Shown: piece after piece, positions 1 through 6,033 of the stretch
Position numbering within the stretch: position 1 is the stretch's first letter
How the letters are laid out: the number at the start of each line of letters is the position of its first letter
From: Candidatus Hydrogenedentes bacterium CG07_land_8_20_14_0_80_42_17
Lineage (GTDB): Bacteria > UBA8481
Direction: 5' to 3'
Assembly (NCBI GenBank): GCA_002780065.1
Contig: PEWQ01000193.1
Location: forward strand, 1-14,490
DNA: 14,490 bases
The notes under the pieces: model-generated
The model's database searches: none
What the model was told of the DNA's origin: nothing
The model's input: only the letters and a program-made list of their open reading frames with translations
Position numbers and translations under genes: made by a program

Positions 1-11
1 CCCAACTCCAA

Positions 12-860
12 TTGAAAAGAAATTTCTTTTCCTATAAAATGATCAACATGAAATCTGAATTCAAAGAAGGGGAGCCTACCAAAGTAGAAAAAGTGCTCAT
101 TGATCATGGCGATAAATTTGCAATTATAGCTTCTACTCATGGCGATTTTATTGCATACCGGGAAGCAATCGATAAATTCGTAGAGTTGGGAGCGAAATAT
201 TTTTTTCATTCAGGAGACATTACAGGAGAATTTATTCAACCTGCAGAATGTATCGAGTATGCTTTTACGAGACCTAACTCTTATGGGGTTTTGGGAAACC
301 ATGATCTCTTGGTGTTAGGCTATGATTATATTTACACCTATAACGACACTATCAAAAAGACTGCCGAAGAGACAGCTAAGCTTTTAGATTCGACAAAATT
401 ACAAATGTTGAATTCAGCTCCGATCAAGATTGAAACTCCCTTCTTCAATGTTGTTCATGAATCTGTCAGTCCGCCATACTATGCTCAACGCAGTAAAAAA
501 CGCCGAAAATCCAGAGATTGGAGCATTGGTTCTTGTGCTGACGAAAACACTACTTCAGTATGTTATGGCAGAATCGACAAGGTACATTTTATCGGCTCGG
601 ACCATGCCGCATACGTGCTTCATGCTCAACCGCGTTTGAAGGTAATTAAGCCTCGACCTGGAGATGAACTGATAGCTCCATCAAGATCGGTTGTATCTGC
701 TCCATCAATTACTTTTTCGAGAGATTCAGATTATGACTGCGGAGGAATATTAGGAGAGATATTGGAAGACGGTTCCGTAAAGCTGAAATTCATTTCATTC
801 AAGCCGTTGTCTCACTCAGAATTATTTTCATTTTGCTTTAAACATTCGGAAGAAGATTGA
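12..860 (+). CDS. Calcineurin-like metallophosphoesterase with degenerate metal motifs; start uncertain, may be 5' partial
   Basis: Probably a phosphoesterase of the calcineurin-like superfamily, which uses two metal ions to cleave phosphomonoester or phosphodiester bonds. Numbering from the TTG at 12, the family motifs appear in order: STHGD (41-45), where relatives have DxHGN; HSGDITGE (66-73); GNHD (95-98); a lone histidine at 149 (VVHES); and GSDH (195-198), where relatives have GHTH. Two metal-ligand positions therefore differ: the usual Asp of motif I is Ser41, and the first His of GHxH is Ser196. The C-terminal 80 residues do not resemble anything I know. The frame is open to the left edge with no stop, and no SD precedes TTG 12, ATG 39 or ATG 48, so the true start may lie upstream. 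No flagellar role is evident. The fold call is fairly secure; the substrate is unknown and activity is doubtful. Confidence 0.72.
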   Translation: MKRNFFSYKMINMKSEFKEGEPTKVEKVLIDHGDKFAIIASTHGDFIAYREAIDKFVELGAKYFFHSGDITGEFIQPAECIEYAFTRPNSYGVLGNHDLLVLGYDYIYTYNDTIKKTAEETAKLLDSTKLQMLNSAPIKIETPFFNVVHESVSPPYYAQRSKKRRKSRDWSIGSCADENTTSVCYGRIDKVHFIGSDHAAYVLHAQPRLKVIKPRPGDELIAPSRSVVSAPSITFSRDSDYDCGGILGEILEDGSVKLKFISFKPLSHSELFSFCFKHSEED

Positions 861-866
861 AAGGAG
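861..866 (+). promoter_or_regulatory. Shine-Dalgarno site fixing the start at 872
   Basis: AAGGAG lies 5 nt before the ATG at 872. It favours that start over the in-frame TTG at 857, which sits inside the end of the preceding gene and has no SD of its own. Confidence 0.65.
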
Positions 867-871
867 AAGTT

Positions 872-1147
872 ATGCTTAAGTCTGCTTATGAAATTGCTAT
901 GGAAAAATCAGGGATGGGAGAGGTTAAAAAGTTAAGTGAAGAGACCAAACTTGCTCTTGCAGGTGTAGATGCCGAATATAAGAAAAAGATAGAGGAAACT
1001 GATTTCAACTTTTCTCAATCGATACAGTCAGCGCGGCAGGAAGGAGAAGAGGAGAGAGTATCATTACTTGAAGAGGAATGGTCTACCGCGAGGTCAAAAC
1101 TTATAAAAGAGCGGGATGAAAAGAAGCGTGTGCTCCGCGAAAATTAG
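872..1147 (+). CDS. Small highly charged coiled-coil protein, 91 aa, unknown function
   Basis: Start chosen at ATG 872, behind a strong AAGGAG, 11 nt after the stop of the phosphoesterase gene, so the two are probably cotranscribed. The protein begins MLKSAYEIAMEK and is then almost entirely Lys/Glu/Arg-rich helix. Residues from about 18 to the end are predicted coiled coil by eye, with no Pro after the N-terminus, no signal peptide and no membrane segment. From memory it resembles an unnamed family of short proteins starting MKSAYELAMERL, found in Verrucomicrobia, Planctomycetes and other lineages; I cannot verify that here. FliJ is also a small coiled-coil flagellar protein, but FliJ is clearly longer and normally follows fliI, so that assignment is not supported. 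A cytoplasmic protein of unknown role. Confidence 0.7.
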   Translation: MLKSAYEIAMEKSGMGEVKKLSEETKLALAGVDAEYKKKIEETDFNFSQSIQSARQEGEEERVSLLEEEWSTARSKLIKERDEKKRVLREN

Positions 1148-1155
1148 CTCTGACA

Positions 1156-1176
1156 TAGCATTTACCTGAAATGCTA
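1156..1176 (+). terminator. Perfect 8-bp hairpin, possible weak terminator
   Basis: TAGCATTT (1156-1163) and AAATGCTA (1169-1176) are exact inverted copies around a 5-nt loop, 9 nt after the stop of the coiled-coil gene. A short T-run (1183-1186) follows only after a gap, and the stem is AT-rich, so intrinsic termination would be weak. It would separate the first two genes from the flagellar operon. Confidence 0.4.
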
Positions 1177-1224
1177 AGATAATTTTGCTCAATTCTTTAA
1201 TCCATATTGTCGATGAGAAAACCA

Positions 1225-1461
1225 ATGATTCAACTTACTCGATTAAATGGAATTGGTTTTTGGATTTCAGCCGACCAAATAGAATTTTTGGAGTCTACTC
1301 CTGACACGGTTATTACTCTGTTATCGGGGAAAAAGGTCATAGTGAAAGAGGGGCCGGAGGAAATTGTGAAACGAGTAATAGAATTTAAAAGGCAAATAAT
1401 GATTTCCCCTGAAATTCTTGTGGAAAAACAGGGGAAAGAAAATTTGACAAGAAGTGATTAA
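1225..1461 (+). CDS. swrD: Flagellar protein SwrD/FlbD family
   Basis: A short cytoplasmic protein of the FlbD/SwrD family, required for swarming motility or motor power in the few species tested. The pattern is diagnostic: MIQLTRLNG at 1-9, ADQIE at 16-20, ESTPDTVITLLSGKKVIVKE at 23-42, then a short helix (VIEFKRQI). The 78-aa length is close to the family norm; the last 20 residues are variable. Start chosen at ATG 1225 because family members begin at the MIxLTRLNG motif. In-frame ATG 1213 and TTG 1207 would add 4 or 6 residues, and none of the three has a convincing SD. Position directly before fliL fits the usual operon order, except that motA and motB, which commonly lie between them, are missing. 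The name flbD is also used for an unrelated Caulobacter regulator. Confidence 0.9.
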   Translation: MIQLTRLNGIGFWISADQIEFLESTPDTVITLLSGKKVIVKEGPEEIVKRVIEFKRQIMISPEILVEKQGKENLTRSD

Positions 1462-1465
1462 TATA

Positions 1466-1495
1466 TTGACCTTTGGCATGTTTATGAGATATGAA
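1466..1495 (+). promoter_or_regulatory. Candidate sigma-70-type promoter before fliL
   Basis: TTGACC (1466-1471) matches the -35 consensus at 5 of 6 positions and TATGAA (1490-1495) matches the -10 at 4 of 6, with an 18-bp spacer. It lies just after the swrD stop and would give fliL and its followers their own start. Pattern matching by eye in AT-rich DNA gives many false hits, so confidence is low. Confidence 0.25.
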
Positions 1496-1517
1496 ACTCG
1501 TGGATATACAGAATTGT

Positions 1518-1536
1518 ACGCAGATTTAACGCAGTT
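1518..1536 (+). repeat. ACGCAG direct repeat, 11-bp period, copy A
   Basis: ACGCAG, five other bases, then ACGCAGTT. The two units are 11 bp apart. The identical layout recurs at 5124-5142 before fliP. It ends directly against the GGAG that could serve as SD for the small ORF at 1549. Confidence 0.6.
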
Positions 1537-1548
1537 GGAGACACTAAA

Positions 1549-1704
1549 ATGAACGAAGTTTTTATTAAATATTCGGAACGTGGAAACTTTTCCACGCCAT
1601 TTCATTATCGATCACTTCTATTTTCTAAAATTTATTTTGATGTAGAATATTATAAGAGAGCTGACAAAATCTTTTCTATAAAATCAATTGGAAGGAGCGG
1701 ATAA
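1549..1704 (+). CDS. Possible 51-aa small ORF abutting fliL
   Basis: An open frame of 51 codons from ATG 1549, with TTGGAG ending at 1540 and 8 nt of spacing, a good SD by position. It reads MNEVFIKYSERGNFSTPFHY and continues with YFDVEYYKRADKIFSIK. Its TAA (1702-1704) touches the fliL ATG with no gap, and the AAGGAG used by fliL lies within its last codons, as in translational coupling. Its ATG overlaps the TGA of an upstream 24-codon frame (1478-1552). I recognise no family and see no signal peptide or membrane segment. The composition is AT-driven (Tyr, Phe, Ile, Lys), so a chance frame is quite possible. Confidence 0.3.
   Translation: MNEVFIKYSERGNFSTPFHYRSLLFSKIYFDVEYYKRADKIFSIKSIGRSG
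1579..1596. repeat. Perfect 8-bp inverted repeat CGTGGAAA/TTTCCACG
   Basis: CGTGGAAA (1579-1586) and TTTCCACG (1589-1596) are exact reverse complements separated by CT. As RNA it would give a 7-bp stem with a 4-nt loop; as DNA it has the symmetry of a dimeric regulator site. No T-run follows, so it is not a standard terminator. It lies about 110 bp before fliL, inside the possible small ORF. Confidence 0.45.
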
Positions 1705-2277
1705 ATGGCCGAGAAGGGAGAAAAAGAAAGGAAGGAAGAAGTAGTCGAAGAAGTTGCAGAATCAAAAAAAACGCCTTTGCTTCAATCCAATCTGGTCAAA
1801 ATACTTTTGGGAATAGCTATTGTCGTAGTCATCTTGACTTTGGTATTTTTTACTACATATTATTTTGTGCATTATTTCCGAACAAGCTCGCTGACTCCGA
1901 CGGAACCGGTTATACCAGGTGTCGACCAGAATCAGATACAGGATCCGCCTTTGGAAACAGACATGGGGCAATACACAGTAATCATCTTTGATGAGAATGG
2001 GCGGAGCTACAATTTAAGAGCCACAATACTGCTTACCGTAAATTCGAAGAGGCCGGAAAAAGCTGAAGTGACAAACGAGCTTCAGAATCGGATGAATCAG
2101 CTGACGGATGCAATTTACGAGGTGATGATTGCATTAAACCCAAAGAGCTTTATGGGCAATGGTTTACAGCGGAGCCAAGGCATAGCCGAGATGAAAGCGG
2201 CAATTATTCGAGCAGTGAATTCGCGGATGAAGAACAAAGTTGATGGAGTATTTCTCAAGGAGTTTATTTTCCAGTGA
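1705..2277 (+). CDS. fliL: Flagellar basal body-associated protein FliL
   Basis: FliL is a single-pass inner-membrane protein whose periplasmic domain surrounds or contacts the MotA/MotB stator and raises torque or supports stator engagement. The 190-aa protein shows the standard layout: a charged cytoplasmic N-terminus (1-30), one hydrophobic helix (about 31-55), a short Pro-rich linker (61-85), and a periplasmic FliL domain beginning YTVIIFDENGRSYNLRATILLTV (90-112) and ending with the typical VDGVFLKEFIFQ. The start is well fixed: AAGGAG at 1692-1697 with 7 nt of spacing. The stop overlaps the GTG of fliM by 3 nt, so the two are probably translationally coupled. The N-terminal tail is unusually rich in Glu and Lys. 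Sequence conservation in FliL is low, so the call rests on topology plus position before fliM. Confidence 0.92.
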   Translation: MAEKGEKERKEEVVEEVAESKKTPLLQSNLVKILLGIAIVVVILTLVFFTTYYFVHYFRTSSLTPTEPVIPGVDQNQIQDPPLETDMGQYTVIIFDENGRSYNLRATILLTVNSKRPEKAEVTNELQNRMNQLTDAIYEVMIALNPKSFMGNGLQRSQGIAEMKAAIIRAVNSRMKNKVDGVFLKEFIFQ

Positions 2278-3371
2278 CAGAAGTTCTTACACAGGATGAG
2301 ATTGATGCGCTATTAACTGCGATTTCCACCGGCAAAGTTGAAAAGCCTGCGTCTGAAGATACGACCGGTGCCGAAGAGATAACTGCGCAGATATCCTCTT
2401 CGACTTCGAAAACTCAAAAACAGGGGAAGCGGCGCAGGATAAAAATTTACGATTTCAAGCGGCCGGATAAATTTTCGAAGGACCAGATCAGAACTCTGCA
2501 GATGATTCACGAGGCATTTGCTCGTTTGGCGACAACAGCTTTATCCGCAAGATTGCGGACATTGGTAGGAGTGCATGTCTCTTCGGTGGATCAATTGACG
2601 TATGAGGAGTTCATCAAATCGATTCCGAATCCGACTACACTTGCAGTTATCGACATGAGTCCTTTAAAAGGCAGTGCTGTTTTAGAGCTGGACCCTGCGA
2701 TAACATTTTCGATGATCGACAGACTTTTCGGAGGAAAGGGCAAACCGATAAATATGTCGCGTGAGATGACGGACATCGAGCGCGGAGTTGTGGAACGGAT
2801 CGTTCTGCGGATATTGAATGACCTCAAAGAGGCGTGGTCGAATGTTGTAGATCTCAGACCGCGACTTTCTCAATTCGAATCCAATCCGCAATTCGTTCAG
2901 ATTGTTCCGCCCACCGAGATGGCGGTATTAATAACTTTAGATACAAAGGTCGGAGAAGTCGAAGGAATGACAAATCTTTGCATTCCGTATATTACGCTCG
3001 AACCGATAATATCTAAGCTTTCGGCGCAATATTGGTATTCGTCGACACGCAGAGGAACAACCGGCGACGCGGTGGAAGCGATTAAAGGCCGGCTTTCAAG
3101 AACTCCGATTCCAGTCATTGCTCTTTTGGGACATTCCGTTCTTACGGTACGTGAGCTAATGGAATTGAGTATCGGAGATGTTATCAAATTAAAGGAACAG
3201 ATTAAAGACGAGGCTTGTGTTGTGGTAAACAATCGAGCCAAGTATCAATGCAGGCCGGGTTTGGTCGGCAGAAAGATGTCTGTTCAGATTACAAATCCTG
3301 TTGAAGAGCTTTATTCGGATGATTTGGTCGCCGGTAAAGGCGGAAGGAGAGGTGAGATTCGGTATGGTTGA
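2274..3371 (+). CDS. fliM: Flagellar motor switch protein FliM
   Basis: FliM is the middle protein of the C-ring. It binds phosphorylated CheY and FliG and passes the switching signal to the rotor. Residues 3-20 (EVLTQDEIDALLTAISTG) are the conserved N-terminal CheY-binding peptide. Residues about 52-240 are the CheC-like middle domain, including the FliG-contact GGKG (153-156) in MIDRLFGGKGKP. Residues about 265-342 are the SpoA domain (GHSVLTVRELMELSIGDVIKL). The length of 365 aa is a little over the usual 330. Translation starts at GTG 2274, within the fliL stop; AAGGAG (2257-2262) lies 11 nt upstream. No ATG is nearby and the family motif begins immediately, which supports GTG. The C-terminal tail after 342 is Gly/Arg-rich and its DNA supplies the SD for fliY. 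Confidence 0.97.
   Translation: MTEVLTQDEIDALLTAISTGKVEKPASEDTTGAEEITAQISSSTSKTQKQGKRRRIKIYDFKRPDKFSKDQIRTLQMIHEAFARLATTALSARLRTLVGVHVSSVDQLTYEEFIKSIPNPTTLAVIDMSPLKGSAVLELDPAITFSMIDRLFGGKGKPINMSREMTDIERGVVERIVLRILNDLKEAWSNVVDLRPRLSQFESNPQFVQIVPPTEMAVLITLDTKVGEVEGMTNLCIPYITLEPIISKLSAQYWYSSTRRGTTGDAVEAIKGRLSRTPIPVIALLGHSVLTVRELMELSIGDVIKLKEQIKDEACVVVNNRAKYQCRPGLVGRKMSVQITNPVEELYSDDLVAGKGGRRGEIRYG
3348..3355 (+). promoter_or_regulatory. Shine-Dalgarno site fixing the fliY start
   Basis: AGAGGTGA, with AAGGAG just upstream at 3344-3349, lies 8 nt before ATG 3364, inside the 3' end of fliM. It supports 3364 over the upstream in-frame TTG at 3301 and the second ATG at 3376. Confidence 0.6.
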
Positions 3372-4422
3372 TGGAATGTTAACACAGGAAGAGATAGATG
3401 CCCTCTTGTCTGGAGCGGCATTTACGCCGACTTCAGCTCCTAAGCCGGCCGCTACATCTCCTACTGTAAGCGTCGTGAAAAATTCCGAAGTGAGTGCATC
3501 TGCTTTGACGAATAACGAACTCAAGATGTTGGGAGATAGATTGAATCAAGGTTTTGGAGCTGCATCAGTCTCAGCTGAGACATTGATCGGCAGAAAAGTA
3601 AAATTTGTTCCGATTTCATTGAATACAAGCAATGACTCTGACATCAAAGGTTCTATGCCGACAGAGCCTGCTCAATTTGCATTCAATGTTTCAGGCGATG
3701 CATCAGGTCGTGGAGTTTTGATTATGTCCGTTTCTGATGCCGCAGTCTTTGCAGATTTATTGATGGGCGGAACGGGTCAGCCCTCGACGACGATGGATGA
3801 GCTTAATCAATCGGCGTCAAAGGAAGCTGTATCGAACATCTTGAATTCGCTTTTCACTTCACTCGGAAGCAGTTCTTCAAAGAACATATCCGCGGGAAAT
3901 GCGGAACTCGAGTTGAAGTCAGATATTCCTTTAGCAGGAACAGGTCCGCGTATTGAGACACAATACTCGTTCGAGATCGAAGGAGTAAGGCAGGGGACAG
4001 TTTTGCTGGTATTGGAAAATAGACTAGCGAGGGGTTTTACAACTGGCGCGGCGCCAACTGTTGTTTCAGTCAAAGAAGCACCTCAGAAAAGGCAGGATTC
4101 AGTGGACGTAAAACAGGTTCAGTTTCCGGTTTTGACTCCGGCAGTTACCGAGACACAGGCGAAGAACATCGAGATTCTTATGGATGTTCCGATGCAGATG
4201 ACTGTTGAGTTAGGACGGGCGCAGATGATGATTAGAGATATATTAGAACTCGGAACCGGCTCGATCATAGAACTTGATAAATTGGCAGGAGAGCCTGTGG
4301 ATCTTTTGGTCAATTCAAGATTGATAGCTCGCGGAGAAGTTGTGGTCATCGACGAGAATTTTGGAGTGAGGGTGACGGATATTATCAGTCCGATGGAACG
4401 AATTAAGAGTCTTCAGGGGTGA
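3364..4422 (+). CDS. fliY: Flagellar motor switch protein FliY (FliN with CheC-like domain)
   Basis: FliY combines a FliM-like CheY-binding peptide, a CheC-like domain and a FliN-type SpoA domain. It forms the base of the C-ring with FliM and, where active, dephosphorylates CheY. At 352 aa it is close to Bacillus FliY and far longer than plain FliN. Seen here: MLTQEEIDALLSG (5-17), a Pro/Ala/Ser linker (20-50), a CheC-like domain (about 55-225), a second linker (226-262), and SpoA (about 268-345; MTVELGRAQMMIRDILELGTGSI). In the CheC-like part, the stretch SASKEAVSNILNS (150-162) stands where active proteins have an ExxN motif. Here Glu154 and Asn158 are one residue too far apart, so phosphatase activity is doubtful. 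It overlaps fliM by 8 nt, and fliO starts 1 nt after its stop. Confidence 0.92.
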   Translation: MVDGMLTQEEIDALLSGAAFTPTSAPKPAATSPTVSVVKNSEVSASALTNNELKMLGDRLNQGFGAASVSAETLIGRKVKFVPISLNTSNDSDIKGSMPTEPAQFAFNVSGDASGRGVLIMSVSDAAVFADLLMGGTGQPSTTMDELNQSASKEAVSNILNSLFTSLGSSSSKNISAGNAELELKSDIPLAGTGPRIETQYSFEIEGVRQGTVLLVLENRLARGFTTGAAPTVVSVKEAPQKRQDSVDVKQVQFPVLTPAVTETQAKNIEILMDVPMQMTVELGRAQMMIRDILELGTGSIIELDKLAGEPVDLLVNSRLIARGEVVVIDENFGVRVTDIISPMERIKSLQG

Positions 4423-4423
4423 G

Positions 4424-5092
4424 ATGAAAACTTTTTGCCTCTTGAACCTGATCATTCTATTGTCGATTCCGGCATTTGCGGCGGCTTCGGGACAGGGAAT
4501 AGATGATAAGTTTTTCAACGAAGGAGGTATTCTTGACGGAACTGAAAATCCGGTAAGCAATAAAGATGCAGTCTCTGCAAAAGAAGCTGTGAGAACGGTA
4601 CCTCCGATTATTGCGAACGGTTCTGAAGATGCTCCTGATTTGGCAAAAACAGGTTTACGAGTTTTAGGGTCTTTGATATTCGTTGCATTATTGATCATTG
4701 GAATTTACAAGTTGGGAAGAAAAGCAAAACTGCCGTTTTTTGGCGGAGATGGAATTGTCAAAAGAGTTGCAGTTGAACCGATCGGGCCAAATCAGTTCAT
4801 AAACATTGTTGAAGTCGGAGACAAAATGCTTGTGCTTGGAGTTTCGGAAAAAGGAATATCGATGCTTACTGAACTGAACGGGGAGTCTCGGGAAAGAGTA
4901 AGAATGATGAAAGCCGAGAACGGCCCGAAAGTGAAGAGGTCGGAGAAAAGTTTCAGCAGTATTATTTCAAGTTTAACTGGAATAATGCATGGTGATGAAA
5001 GATTGGGAAGAAAAAGTAAAAAGGAGGCGGACAATATTTGCGCGGAATCTCTGATGAGAGAACGCCAGAGAATAAGCAAAGCAGTTTTATAA
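4424..5092 (+). CDS. fliO: Flagellar biosynthetic protein FliO (FliZ in some nomenclatures)
   Basis: FliO is a small membrane protein that helps assemble the FliP ring of the export gate. This 222-aa protein has a signal peptide (MKTFCLLNLIILLSIPAFAA, 1-20), a periplasmic stretch of about 55 polar residues, one membrane helix (about 79-95, followed by KLGRKAKLP), and a cytoplasmic FliO domain with VKRVAVEPIGPNQFINIVEVGDKMLVLGVSEKGI (112-145). That last pattern is the most conserved part of FliO. The rest of the C-terminus is basic and variable. ATG 4424 follows the fliY stop by 1 nt, with AGGGG at 4415-4419. A short FliO-like N-terminus without a signal peptide also exists in other bacteria, so length alone is not diagnostic; domain and position are. 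Confidence 0.9.
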   Translation: MKTFCLLNLIILLSIPAFAAASGQGIDDKFFNEGGILDGTENPVSNKDAVSAKEAVRTVPPIIANGSEDAPDLAKTGLRVLGSLIFVALLIIGIYKLGRKAKLPFFGGDGIVKRVAVEPIGPNQFINIVEVGDKMLVLGVSEKGISMLTELNGESRERVRMMKAENGPKVKRSEKSFSSIISSLTGIMHGDERLGRKSKKEADNICAESLMRERQRISKAVL

Positions 5093-5123
5093 AAATAGAT
5101 CGCTGAAAAAAATATAGAAAAGA

Positions 5124-5142
5124 ACGCAGTCAAGACGCAGTT
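5124..5142 (+). repeat. ACGCAG direct repeat, 11-bp period, copy B
   Basis: Same layout as at 1518-1536: ACGCAG, five bases, ACGCAGTT. It lies in the 74-bp fliO-fliP gap, 5 nt before the GGAGGAGG (5148-5155) that precedes fliP. The five spacer bases differ between the copies (TCAAG here, ATTTA there), so the units rather than the whole stretch are conserved. Confidence 0.6.
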
Positions 5143-5166
5143 AAAACGGAGGAGGCAATACAGAAG

Positions 5167-6033
5167 ATGGGAGGATTAGGAGCAGTAAAAGCTTCGGATA
5201 TAGTCATACCCTCACCCATACATCTCTCCCAAAGGGCGAGGGGAAACAGAAGAATAAGTTTATTCGCAACAATTTTAATAATTGGATTCTTAATTGTATT
5301 ATCCGGCATATCTGTCTATGCTCAGACACCTGATGCTCCGTCGACTCCTGAAGTTCTTCACTTGCCTAAACTGACCTTTTTAGAAGGAACAGACAATCCT
5401 GAAGATGTTACGCTCGGCCTAAAATTTCTTTTCCTTTTAACATTTCTTGCAGTAGCTCCTTCTCTGATAATGACAGTGACCTGTTTCACCAGAATTATCA
5501 TTGTGCTCACATTCATAAAGCGCGCCATGGGAACTCAAGACTTGCCTCCAAATCAAATCACAGCGACGTTGGCGCTCTTTCTAACATTTTTTATTATGGC
5601 TCCGACAATAAAAGAGATAAAGACCGAGGCATGGGAGCCGTATCAAGCAAAAAGAATTACGACTCTGGAGGCTTATGACCGCGGAGTTATTCCGATTAGA
5701 AAATTCATGCTAACGCAGACAAGGCCTAAAGATCTCGCATTATTCATAAGACTTTCCGGAATGCCGAGACCTCACAATGTAGGCGAAGTGCCAACGTATT
5801 TGATCGTTCCATCATTTATGATTTCAGAGATGACAACTGCATTTCTTATGGGAATCTACATATTTTTGCCGTTCATTGTGATTGACATGGTTGTTGCGTC
5901 GACGCTCATGTCTATGGGCATGATCATGCTACCTCCTATTATGATAAGCCTTCCATTCAAAATTCTGCTTTTTGTTTTGGTGGATGGATGGAACCTTATC
6001 GCATTGTCGCTTGTGAGGTCATTTGCTGTATGA
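5167..6033 (+). CDS. fliP: Flagellar biosynthetic protein FliP
   Basis: FliP forms the pentameric core of the export gate in the inner membrane. The mature part is typical: first helix about 85-107, MGTQDLPPNQITATLALFLTFFIMAP (121-146), PSFMISEMTTAFLMGIYIFLPF (215-236), the Met-rich gate loop MVVASTLMSMGMIMLPP (241-257), and the ending LVDGWNLIALSLVRSF. The signal peptide helix is at 32-50, with likely cleavage after YA (51-52). Before it lie about 28 extra residues (MGGLGAVKASDIVIPSPIHL...), encoded in part by a REP-like palindrome at 5209-5243. No other ATG, GTG or TTG exists in frame before the signal helix, and GGAGGAGG sits 11 nt upstream of ATG 5167, so this extension is probably translated and later removed. 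It overlaps fliQ by 4 nt (ATGA). Confidence 0.97.
   Translation: MGGLGAVKASDIVIPSPIHLSQRARGNRRISLFATILIIGFLIVLSGISVYAQTPDAPSTPEVLHLPKLTFLEGTDNPEDVTLGLKFLFLLTFLAVAPSLIMTVTCFTRIIIVLTFIKRAMGTQDLPPNQITATLALFLTFFIMAPTIKEIKTEAWEPYQAKRITTLEAYDRGVIPIRKFMLTQTRPKDLALFIRLSGMPRPHNVGEVPTYLIVPSFMISEMTTAFLMGIYIFLPFIVIDMVVASTLMSMGMIMLPPIMISLPFKILLFVLVDGWNLIALSLVRSFAV
5209..5243. repeat. REP-like palindromic repeat inside the fliP 5' end
   Basis: CCCTCACCC (5209-5217), then CTCTCCC (5224-5230), a three-A loop, and GGGCGAG (5234-5240) followed by GGG. The inner arms pair over 7 positions with one mismatch, and CCCTC (5209-5213) can pair with GAGGG (5238-5242) instead. The pattern closely matches a palindrome I remember as widespread between genes in many bacterial genomes (CCCTCACCC ... 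CTCTCCC ... GGGAGAGGGG). Here it is in frame and translated as roughly PSPIHLSQRARGN. Confidence 0.6.

Noticed and set aside
1475-1490. Possible sigma-54 promoter starting TGGCATG after swrD
   Set aside because: The GG at -24 is not followed by GC at the required 10-bp spacing.
2897-3524. Antisense open frames opposite fliM and fliY
   Set aside because: They lie fully opposite conserved coding DNA and give low-complexity Ser/Thr/Ile-rich products. No gene-like start signals or family match.
4044-4056. Palindrome TGGCGC-G-GCGCCA in fliY
   Set aside because: It encodes Thr/Gly/Ala in the linker between the CheC-like and SpoA domains and has no T-run; most likely a by-product of Gly-Ala codons.
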